From assembly GCF_028553765.1 (NCBI RefSeq), contig NZ_CP067134.1, positions 725,001-789,000 of the forward strand: 64,000 nucleotides of DNA, written 5' to 3'. Position 1 is the first letter of the stretch. Each line of letters starts with the position of its first letter. The translations under genes and the position numbers were made by a program. The notes beneath the pieces were generated by a model that searched no databases, had not been told where the DNA came from, and worked only from the letters and a program-made list of their open reading frames with translations. Positions 1 to 8,583 of the stretch are shown one piece after another. Origin of the DNA: Paracoccus stylophorae (GTDB lineage Bacteria; Pseudomonadota; Alphaproteobacteria; Rhodobacterales; Rhodobacteraceae).

Positions 1-2092
<2,092 letters not shown>

Positions 2093-2173
2093 ATCCGGAA
2101 GAAGCAGGACTTCTTCCAAAAGCATCCTTGGACAACATCTCCCGAAAGGGAAACGCCGATCCGTCTCTTTCCC

Positions 2174-2291
2174 GGTCTGGTGGCTTTAGCACGAGCAAAA
2201 CACCCGATCCCATCCCGAACTCGGCCGTTAAGTGCCGTAGCGCCAATGGTACTGCGTCTCAAGACGTGGGAGAGTAGGTCACCGCCAGACC
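2174..2291 (+). rRNA. rrf: 5S ribosomal RNA
   Basis: A 118-nt 5S rRNA. The terminal helix pairs GGTCTGG (2174-2180) with CCAGACC (2285-2291), and the conserved 'CCCGATCCCATCCCGAACTC' loop is present in the middle. It follows 23S by about 80 nt, the usual operon spacing. Confidence 0.96.
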
Positions 2292-2356
2292 TGGAAAGAC
2301 ACGGATAAAATCCCTCCGAAACGATGAAAACAAACGCGCAACCAGCGCAACCCTGT

Positions 2357-2433
<77 letters not shown>

Positions 2434-2656
2434 AATCCCCCAAACAAATCAAATACTTGGATGCCGACCAAAACAGTCTGGCACCCCCATCCCAACTTTA
2501 CATCAACGCCACATCAACGTTTGCGAAGACGGGTAGCGCCAAGCGAGTTCTGCCGTTGAGTCAGGCCTCAATGTATGGGCTTCGGGGGCTCCAACAAACC
2601 TAGATCTTTGTTTGCTCTCCTGCTACGCACTCCCGCGGGGCTGATTGGAGAGAAAG

Positions 2657-3391
2657 ATGTTAGAGGTGTTGCGGGATCGCGGCTTTGATATAGCTATCCG
2701 CAACCATGCTGGCGCCATTCTTTCAGTCGACTTTCCCGAGATTGCAGATGAGCTCGAGCAAGCTTTGCTGTCGGTTAGCATTCCGGCCGAGGAACTGATA
2801 AAATCTGGCGGGGGTGAGGCCCAGTCGACGCAGCGTCTGCGTCGCACCCTATACGACGCTGGTTGGCCGAAGCACAATTTCAGCTTCCGGCTGATCGTTG
2901 ATGGGACCGAGACCGTAGCCAATAGCCATGAAATTGACCATGTGCGGCGGGCAGAGGCGGGAACTATTGCCTGTGAAATAGAATGGAACAACAAAGATCC
3001 ATTTTATGACAGGGACTTAGAGAATTTTCAGCGCCTGCACAGCCAATCTGCGATATCCGTAGGTGTGCTCATAACCCGAGGCGCCAGCCTACAGGATGCC
3101 TTGCCAGGCCTTGTAGAACGTTGCATTCAGAAGCACGGTTTCATTGATGAAGCGGAAATGGTTGCGACCCTCGAAATGAAGGATCGCACAGTTCGTCAGC
3201 GCCAACAGGTGCAACGGCTGATGAACCAGCAAATTCCCTTTGCTCATGCCTTTGCCAGACACTTCGTCAGTGATAAATTTGGCCCTGCGACGACACACTG
3301 GCGAAAGCTTGAGGACCGCATCAGCCGAGGCGTCGGCAATCCATGCCCATTGCTGTTGATCGGTCTACCCGAATCTGTGATCGTAGAGTAA
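2657..3391 (+). CDS. BglII/BstYI-like type II restriction endonuclease
   Basis: A 244-aa protein resembling the BglII/BstYI restriction endonuclease family, which cleaves (A/R)GATC(T/Y)-type sites. The likely PD-(D/E)xK core is D94 followed by E107-x-E109, then a basic stretch (WNNKDPF); known family members carry E-x-Q at this place, so the assignment rests on the overall pattern. The ATG at 2657 is preferred over the upstream TTG at 2645 because GGAGAG lies six bases before it. The gene meets the PIN-domain gene tail to tail, one base apart, and the matching methyltransferase candidate is the MT-A70 gene at 5029-5733. Base composition is AT-richer than the rest of the window, suggesting transfer. 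Confidence 0.8.
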   Translation: MLEVLRDRGFDIAIRNHAGAILSVDFPEIADELEQALLSVSIPAEELIKSGGGEAQSTQRLRRTLYDAGWPKHNFSFRLIVDGTETVANSHEIDHVRRAEAGTIACEIEWNNKDPFYDRDLENFQRLHSQSAISVGVLITRGASLQDALPGLVERCIQKHGFIDEAEMVATLEMKDRTVRQRQQVQRLMNQQIPFAHAFARHFVSDKFGPATTHWRKLEDRISRGVGNPCPLLLIGLPESVIVE

Positions 3392-3392
3392 A

Positions 3393-3860
3393 TTATCCAC
3401 CGGGCAGGTCGACAAAATCATCGGCTTGGGGCGGTCCTGCAATATTCGCGGGCGGTGGCTGCAATAGCAAAGCATCAGGGAAATATTTGATGATGTCTTT
3501 CGGGTTGGCAGTCATCAGCGGTATGCCTTCAGCCACGGCGATGGCACCTACGATGAAATCGGGCACAACCCCCTCTTTAAATTGACCGTGTTTCTGCGCC
3601 TTGTACTTAAGATAGGCACGGCCAGCTAAGAAATGCGCTTGGTCAGAAGTCGAGATCCTTTCGATGCCCAGACGCACCAACGCTTCATTTAGCTCGGCCG
3701 GGCTAGGAAACGCCATTAGCGCCTCACAATAGATGATATCTGAAATGATTGTAGGCCCCTCTAACCGACGCTCGGCAATCATATTAACCGCCCACTGATG
3801 GAAGGCATGTTCGTCTTTTAAGAGGGCGCTTATGACGTTGGTGTCGAGGAGCGTGGTCAT
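3393..3860 (-). CDS. PIN-domain protein (VapC-like putative toxin)
   Basis: A 155-aa PIN-domain protein, a fold of metal-dependent ribonucleases used by VapC toxins. The first acidic residue lies in the N-terminal 'LLDTNVIS' (D6), a second in 'IIYCEAL', a third in 'VPDFIVGA', and the C-terminal 'TANPKDI' completes the pocket. It has VapC size but the typical small antitoxin gene is missing. Instead its start overlaps the stop of the upstream 372-aa unknown gene by 4 bp (ATGA), so the two are translationally coupled and that protein may act as antitoxin or partner. It closes the methyltransferase operon. Confidence 0.85.
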   Translation of the reverse strand: MTTLLDTNVISALLKDEHAFHQWAVNMIAERRLEGPTIISDIIYCEALMAFPSPAELNEALVRLGIERISTSDQAHFLAGRAYLKYKAQKHGQFKEGVVPDFIVGAIAVAEGIPLMTANPKDIIKYFPDALLLQPPPANIAGPPQADDFVDLPGG

Positions 3861-4975
3861 TTTTCCCTCGTATCATCGAGCAGTTCCTCGATCGAGATGG
3901 TTGGTCGGATACCTCTCTCATTTAGGTCGGCAAGTGCCCAGTCGGTTCGGCTTCTCACGAACTCAGCCTCGTCGAAGTCATCGAGTTCGTCCGGAGTGAT
4001 AACGTCAAACCCAGCCAGACGCGCCAGTTCTGTGCATGAAGGAGGTATGCTTTTCAGGAGACGGGGATTGGTGAGATGAACAGCGCCTCGCGGTCGTGGA
4101 TCGTTGGGCCGCGGCACCGCGTGATCAGGCATAAGCTCCAGCATCCGAGAGGCTACCGAGTCATCGGAGAGCCGTGAACGTCCCCCTAGTGCCCGGTATA
4201 GCCAGACCAGTCGCTTCATCGCTAGGTCCTTCTCTATTGTCCGTCCTCCGGTCAGCGACCGGAAATCACTTTTCTCAAGGAGGGATTGATATTGTTCAGG
4301 GCGACTATCCTCGCGCCGGGTTTGCGCATCTTCAACCAAGCGATCAAGCGCCAGAAACAGACAGTCGACCCACCACCGAGAAACTCTCTTCTCTGAGAAA
4401 TCGCCGACATGGCCGATGTGAAGTAGGAAATTTAGATTCGTCGCGAGCTTCCGGGATGTTTCAGCTTGATAACGAGAATCGCCTTCAACAAATTTCTGAA
4501 TATCGTCAGCTGTAATTTTCTGCTCGTCCCATCCAAGTTCTTTTGCGACTCGGTCACGAACATATGCGTTGGCCCACATGGCCGGGCGACGTTGATAAGG
4601 CTGTGAGCCTTTCCAGCGTCCTACATAACTAAAGATGAAGGCAAATAGCGCAACTCGGTCAAAGGCTGGATTATGATCCCACGATATCGCTTGGAATACC
4701 AGTTCGTCAGCAACGATCATATCCCGTCCACCTACGATCTTGTTGAACAGGAAGAAGTTTATGGGAATGTAGACAGGTCGGCCAGATTGCGCAATTCGGT
4801 CGCGGAACTCGTTGCGAGGAACGTCCTCCAGTCTATCCGCAAAGCCTGACCGGATAACAGCATGTAGCTCGGACAGACCAGATCCGCCTCCCCACGAGAA
4901 ATTCTTCGTGAAACTGCCTGGGCGCCAGATTTCCTCTTGCCCGCTCACGACTAACTCCCGTACTGGCGAAAACAA
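3857..4975 (-). CDS. Unrecognised 372-aa protein paired with PIN toxin
   Basis: I do not recognise this family. The protein is soluble, with no signal peptide or membrane segment, and is rich in Arg/Trp in the middle (for example 'KRVSRWWVDCLFLALDRL' near residue 190). Its C-terminal tail is short and acidic ('ISIEELLDDTREK'), as seen where antitoxins clasp a PIN toxin; that reading is inference. It lies 53 bp after the MT-A70 methyltransferase and overlaps the PIN gene by 4 bp, so methyltransferase, unknown and PIN genes form one leftward operon. Alternatives are a restriction-system accessory or specificity protein. Codon and base use is AT-rich like its neighbours. Confidence 0.7.
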   Translation of the reverse strand: MFSPVRELVVSGQEEIWRPGSFTKNFSWGGGSGLSELHAVIRSGFADRLEDVPRNEFRDRIAQSGRPVYIPINFFLFNKIVGGRDMIVADELVFQAISWDHNPAFDRVALFAFIFSYVGRWKGSQPYQRRPAMWANAYVRDRVAKELGWDEQKITADDIQKFVEGDSRYQAETSRKLATNLNFLLHIGHVGDFSEKRVSRWWVDCLFLALDRLVEDAQTRREDSRPEQYQSLLEKSDFRSLTGGRTIEKDLAMKRLVWLYRALGGRSRLSDDSVASRMLELMPDHAVPRPNDPRPRGAVHLTNPRLLKSIPPSCTELARLAGFDVITPDELDDFDEAEFVRSRTDWALADLNERGIRPTISIEELLDDTREK

Positions 4976-5028
4976 TCGGAAAATCCGACTGTTTCACAAT
5001 AACCTCAAGATGATCTACGAGATCAAGC

Positions 5029-5733
5029 CTATTCAGCCGGCGTCGCGATGACGTCTGTGGCTGAGTTGTGTGAATAGGTCTTCCATGTGGGTTTGTAATC
5101 GTCGTCCGCCTGATTACCCCAGACCGTCCATCCCTTGCGCTTACCTCGACCAAATAGTTCGAGGTAGGGACCCCATGAGCAGCTTTCGATGATGTTGTAC
5201 TGCTCGTCTGGCTTCCGGCTGTGTTCTCGCTTCCGGGTTTTAAGAAGATCCCCGTCAGGCTCGATCCGCGGGTCATCAGGGGCCGGTGCTTGGAGCAAGT
5301 TGACTTGGCTCCGGCCTGGCGAAAGAGTGCGAACGTCTTTTCCGCGCGTCCCGAACAGCAAGAGTTCAGTGACATTCCGAAAGTAGAACCCCACGCCGCG
5401 TCCATCCGGACCGCCGTCCTTCCGGATTTTCTCCCAGACAATGTGCGATTTGTATTCGAACCCCCAAGCCTTCAGGACATGCAGACCTTCAGGCAGCAAG
5501 GCATTCGGAACCCAAAGATAGCAGTGCGCGCGTGTGTCCAGATGTTTGGCTACGGGCAGGGCACATATGTCGTTAAGCTCTAGTGTCGGATATCTAGCCA
5601 GTCTCTTGTGCTCTGGAGCAACCTTGCCGGTCCGATTCTGGAATCTCCAAGGCGGATCGGCCATTATGCAGCCGAACTTCTGCCCGTTCAAAAAGGCGCT
5701 TAACTCGTCCGAAGCGCTCTTTACGTCCGCCAT
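5029..5733 (-). CDS. MT-A70 family adenine-N6 DNA methyltransferase
   Basis: A 234-aa methyltransferase of the MT-A70 family, which transfers a methyl group from SAM to adenine N6. The catalytic 'DPPW' motif is at residues 26-29, followed by the expected 'YPTLELNDICALPV', and the C-terminal block 'YLELFGRGKRKGWTVWGNQ' is typical of the family. The start at 5733 has GGAGA upstream at good spacing; the longer in-frame extension lacks an RBS. It is the probable protective methylase for the BglII/BstYI-like nuclease encoded convergently nearby, and the first gene of the operon with the 372-aa unknown and PIN genes. Confidence 0.88.
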   Translation of the reverse strand: MADVKSASDELSAFLNGQKFGCIMADPPWRFQNRTGKVAPEHKRLARYPTLELNDICALPVAKHLDTRAHCYLWVPNALLPEGLHVLKAWGFEYKSHIVWEKIRKDGGPDGRGVGFYFRNVTELLLFGTRGKDVRTLSPGRSQVNLLQAPAPDDPRIEPDGDLLKTRKREHSRKPDEQYNIIESCSWGPYLELFGRGKRKGWTVWGNQADDDYKPTWKTYSHNSATDVIATPAE

Positions 5734-6021
5734 GCCTGTCTCCGAAAATCGCTTGTTGTAGTTGTTTTGGACGAGAGAAGCACAAGATGAGCCGGAAGTC
5801 CACGCCATCCGGGCCTGAATAGGCCTTTTCTGCTCTTCGCGCACCGTTGCTTCAAACACCTGCAGCGCAGTCTGACTAGGTGCACAATTGTGCCCATTTC
5901 CGGACGGGACAGGTCAGCCGCATCCATGCAACCATCCCCATGCAGCGAATCCCTACTGCTTTTTGACATCGTCAATCCCGTGCCGCGCCGGGTGGAACAG
6001 AGCCCACCCGGCCTATACTCT
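5734..6021. other. Non-coding gap between defence block and tail module
   Basis: About 290 bp without a convincing gene. It should contain the promoter of the leftward methyltransferase operon. The only clear structure is the perfect hairpin at 5987-6012 just after the spanin genes. One ORF (5721-6062, minus) spans it, but it overlaps the methyltransferase start and has arginine-rich low-quality coding, so it is not called. Confidence 0.5.
5987..6012 (-). terminator. Hairpin after the lysis genes
   Basis: A perfect 9-bp stem (GCCGGGTGG paired with CCACCCGGC) with an 8-nt loop, ten bases beyond the stop of the leftward o-spanin gene. No U-tract follows on the minus strand, so it may be a Rho-assisted terminator or an mRNA-end stabiliser rather than a classical intrinsic terminator. 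Confidence 0.5.
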
Positions 6022-6273
6022 CTATGAAGCGCAGGCCCTTGCCTGCGCCCGCATGACGACATAATCTGCCATCATCCCGACCAGCGCCGCACCTTCGGAC
6101 AGGGCCTCCAGCTCTGCAGCCGCCCGTTCCCGCACTACCTGATCGTAAGCCACGACCGGCGGACAGACCGCGCCGCCCGGATCAGAACCGCCCGTCGCGC
6201 AGGCGGTCAGCAAGCTCGTCGCGACCACGAGGGCGGTTACTGGATGCCTCCAGCATGCGGCGTTGGATGTCAT
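6022..6273 (-). CDS. Outer-membrane spanin (Rz1-like lipoprotein)
   Basis: A small lipoprotein of 83 aa. The N-terminal hydrophobic stretch ends in the lipobox 'LLTAC' (Cys25), so the mature protein would be outer-membrane anchored. Its 5' part lies in another frame within the 3' end of the inner-membrane spanin gene, the overlapping architecture known from Rz/Rz1 pairs. Rz1-type proteins disrupt the outer membrane in the last step of phage lysis by contacting the inner-membrane spanin. The mature part here is not obviously proline-rich, unlike lambda Rz1. The start at 6273 is chosen because the signal peptide begins there. Confidence 0.65.
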   Translation of the reverse strand: MTSNAACWRHPVTALVVATSLLTACATGGSDPGGAVCPPVVAYDQVVRERAAAELEALSEGAALVGMMADYVVMRAQARACAS

Positions 6274-6436
6274 TCTGGCGCTCCATTTGTTGCAGGCGTT
6301 CGGCGTGGCGGCCGGCGGTTTCACCGGCCCGCCGCAGGTTGAGGAGGAAGAGGAGGACCGTGCCGATCAGCGCGATCCCGATGGCGAGGCGCCGCGCCCA
6401 GCGCGACGCCAGCAGTGCAGCGAGGGCGCCCATCAC
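6182..6436 (-). CDS. Inner-membrane spanin (Rz-like)
   Basis: An 84-aa protein with one N-terminal membrane helix (about residues 13-33, 'RLAIGIALIGTVLLFLLNL') followed by a charged, probably coiled-coil periplasmic part ('RHAERLQQMERQNDIQRRM'). This is the layout of an i-spanin. It overlaps the endolysin gene by 4 bp upstream and contains the start of the o-spanin gene in another frame, so endolysin, i-spanin and o-spanin form a compact lysis cassette. Family assignment is from topology and context, since spanins diverge too fast for motif recognition. Confidence 0.65.
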   Translation of the reverse strand: MMGALAALLASRWARRLAIGIALIGTVLLFLLNLRRAGETAGRHAERLQQMERQNDIQRRMLEASSNRPRGRDELADRLRDGRF

Positions 6437-7107
6437 CGCCGCCCCCGGTTCCAGTCATCCAGCCGGGCCCAGACCGTCAGGCCGACTCCTGCCAGCGCCA
6501 GGGCGATGAAGGCCCATCGCAGCGTGTCGAGATAGGGGATCAGCGGCTGGATGGCCGATTGCGCATCGCCGAGCGTGTCCTGGGCGATCTCGATGCCCGC
6601 CGCGCCAACGGTCGCCAGCCCTGCCGCACCGCTGCCCTTCATGGTCCGGCTGTCCGCCAGATGTTCCCGCGCCGGTGGCTGATCCTCGGTGAAGGGAATG
6701 GCCCGGGCCGGAAAGGGCTCGCCCCAACGCCGGGCGGGGCCGAGATCGATATGGATGAAGCCGGATCGAGGATAGGTGCCAAAGCCCAGAAAGCCTTCGG
6801 CTCGCGCGGCCTTCTCGAAAGCCGCCGGATCGTGATTGGCCATGGAGATATCGAAGGCGATGCCCCCGAGGTGCTTCGAGTGTTTGGCACCGCCGACGCG
6901 CCGGTTATGATCGGGGCTGCGATAGGCAGAGTTCACGATCAGCGGCTTGCCGAGGCGGCTGCGCAGAGCCTGCAGCCGGTCGAGGGCCGGCTCAACGATC
7001 AGGATCGATCCGGTGCCGCGGCAGGCGATTTCGGCGGGCGAGAAATTCGGCCAGCGCCAGCTGTCTTTCGGCACGTCGCGCCAATGGTGGTAGAAACGGG
7101 TGGTCAT
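6433..7107 (-). CDS. M15A peptidase endolysin with C-terminal membrane helix
   Basis: A 224-aa protein with an N-terminal peptidase M15A domain (about residues 15-125), a zinc D-Ala-D-Ala-type peptidase that cleaves peptidoglycan crosslinks. Visible ligands are His and Asp in 'KHLGGIAFDI' and His in 'FIHIDLG'; the 'SAYRSPDHNRRVGG' motif is typical. After a linker the C-terminus has a hydrophobic segment near residues 193-213 and an Arg-rich tail, so the enzyme is tail-anchored or carries a fused holin-like segment. It starts the lysis cassette and is separated from the preceding tail genes by an intrinsic terminator. Confidence 0.85.
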   Translation of the reverse strand: MTTRFYHHWRDVPKDSWRWPNFSPAEIACRGTGSILIVEPALDRLQALRSRLGKPLIVNSAYRSPDHNRRVGGAKHSKHLGGIAFDISMANHDPAAFEKAARAEGFLGFGTYPRSGFIHIDLGPARRWGEPFPARAIPFTEDQPPAREHLADSRTMKGSGAAGLATVGAAGIEIAQDTLGDAQSAIQPLIPYLDTLRWAFIALALAGVGLTVWARLDDWNRGRR

Positions 7108-7125
7108 GAGGATCCTCCGGATACG

Positions 7126-7152
7126 AAAAAAAAGCCCGCCGGATGGGCGGGC
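7126..7152 (-). terminator. Intrinsic terminator between tail genes and lysis genes
   Basis: On the minus strand a GC-rich stem (GCCCGCC paired with GGCGGGC, 5-nt loop) is followed directly by eight T residues (complement of 7126-7133). This is a textbook intrinsic terminator, located 50 bp after the DUF6127-like gene and 19 bp before the endolysin start, so lysis genes would need readthrough, antitermination or their own promoter. Confidence 0.85.
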
Positions 7153-7204
7153 CGTGGGGTGAATGGGTCTGCGAGGGGTGCGGCGGCGATTGCCGTCCAG
7201 CGGA

Positions 7205-7492
7205 TCAGCCGCCGTCGCCGAAGAGTTTCAGCTTCAGGGCAATCCCGGCCAGCAGGGTCAGAATCAACCCGGCGGTCAGCATGCGAATGACGGTCTGGGC
7301 GGCAGTGCGGCGCAGGAGGCGGATGCCTTCCAGGAGCGCTCGCAGGTCACGGATATCGAGCGCGGCTTCTTTGCCATCGAGCCCGGCATCGACCAAAGCC
7401 CGACGCGCCCCTTCCTGTGCCGCCCGGGCCAGCAGTTCTTCGAATTCGCTCTCGCTCATCTGCAACATGTCGTCGAGACGTTTGGGTGTCAT
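7205..7492 (-). CDS. DUF6127-like small membrane protein (candidate holin)
   Basis: A 95-aa protein with a helical, charged N-terminal half (about residues 1-60, coiled-coil-like) and one strongly hydrophobic segment near residues 70-90 ('MLTAGLILTLLAGIALKLKL'). It resembles the DUF6127 family found in rhodobacterial prophages. Its position between the fibre gene and the endolysin, its size and its single C-terminal membrane helix make a holin or holin-like role plausible, but this is inference. It overlaps the upstream DUF2793 gene by 4 bp. Confidence 0.7.
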   Translation of the reverse strand: MTPKRLDDMLQMSESEFEELLARAAQEGARRALVDAGLDGKEAALDIRDLRALLEGIRLLRRTAAQTVIRMLTAGLILTLLAGIALKLKLFGDGG

Positions 7493-8565
7493 CCGATCTT
7501 CGCTCCCCAGAATGTGGTGTGGTCGGCTGCGAAATACCCATCCGCCGCGCGGAATGTGCCCTGCAGCGCGACGGTGTCGCCTGCGTCGAGACTGGCTATG
7601 GTCTGCAACCAGAGGGCGGTGGCTTCGGAGACATGCGCGCTGGAAATCTCGCCGAATGAGCCCCGGATCTCGGTCGATCCGTTCAGGACCAGCCGCCCGC
7701 GCATCCGGGCGCTGGTATTGGCGTTGATCTTGTAGAGCTGCGATGCGCCGAAGAGATAGGTGCCCGCGACCGGCGCAACGAAACGGTTGGTCGCGGCATC
7801 GAAGCAGCCCTGGTCGTTGTATTCGGCCACATTGATGCCGAGGGTGGTCCAGCTGTCGGTGGCAGCATAGTTGTCGTAATTCGTATAAGCCTTGAAGCGC
7901 GGCAGGTTCGGCTGGTCTGCGATGCCGGTGGCCGGATCGACGCCCAGCGCATCGCGGAAACTGCTGCCATCGGGCGAGACCGCAATCCGCAGCTGGTCCG
8001 ACCCGAACATCCCGATCAAGGCCCGGGTGGAAAACCCGGTCTGCAGGATCAGCCCGGCATCGTCACTGCCCGTTTCCCGGTTCAGAATCTGGGTCAGATC
8101 GCCGCTGCCGCCATCGGCCACATAAAGCGCGGTCCAGAGGGCGCTGTTCAGCTTGGCCGAGAAGGGCGCGCTCGCGCTCGCCGCCATGCCGATGCCGATG
8201 CGTGTCAGATCCTTGAGGGCTGTCGGGACCATCGGCTTCCAGACGGTACCGTTCCGGACCAGCAACACCGCCTCATCCTCGACCCATGCCCGCCAGCCAG
8301 ATCGCGGCGGCAGGCGCAGCCAGGCACCGTCGGTCCAGAGGGCCACGTTCAGATCCCACCCGGCCCAGCCGCCCGTCGCGCCGGAAGCGACGATATAACG
8401 GTCTCCATCGGCGGGGCTTGCCGGTGGTGCAGTCTGGCCGCGGCTCTTGACCGACAGCTGGACCAGCCCGTCGAGCAGGCGCAGGGCCTCGTTATGGGTG
8501 ACGTGCTTCTGGGCCTGCGCTGCCATGAGATATGGCAGCAGCAGGTTTGTCGTGTTGTCGGACAT
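7489..8565 (-). CDS. DUF2793 tail fibre/tip protein with C1q-like C-terminus
   Basis: A 358-aa protein. Residues 1-120 match the DUF2793 domain of phage tail proteins ('LPYLMAAQAQKHVTHNEALR' at the start). Residues 220-358 look like a C1q/TNF-type jelly roll: 'FVAPVAGTYLFGAS' followed by alternating beta strands and a terminal 'TTFWGAKIG'. Such domains trimerise and bind ligands, so this protein is the best candidate for the receptor-binding tip of the particle. It lies directly downstream of the baseplate hub gene (18 bp) and overlaps the DUF6127-like gene by 4 bp. Confidence 0.8.
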   Translation of the reverse strand: MSDNTTNLLLPYLMAAQAQKHVTHNEALRLLDGLVQLSVKSRGQTAPPASPADGDRYIVASGATGGWAGWDLNVALWTDGAWLRLPPRSGWRAWVEDEAVLLVRNGTVWKPMVPTALKDLTRIGIGMAASASAPFSAKLNSALWTALYVADGGSGDLTQILNRETGSDDAGLILQTGFSTRALIGMFGSDQLRIAVSPDGSSFRDALGVDPATGIADQPNLPRFKAYTNYDNYAATDSWTTLGINVAEYNDQGCFDAATNRFVAPVAGTYLFGASQLYKINANTSARMRGRLVLNGSTEIRGSFGEISSAHVSEATALWLQTIASLDAGDTVALQGTFRAADGYFAADHTTFWGAKIG

Positions 8566-8583
8566 CTTTGGGGTTCCCGGTCG

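Noticed and set aside
2434..2656. Attachment-site repeat of the tRNA-fMet 3' end
   Set aside because: Accessory DNA starts here, but I found no second copy of the tRNA 3' end on the far side of the tail module, so no att sites are called.
5721..6062. 113-codon minus-strand ORF between defence block and spanins
   Set aside because: Overlaps the methyltransferase start region and has no family features or RBS.
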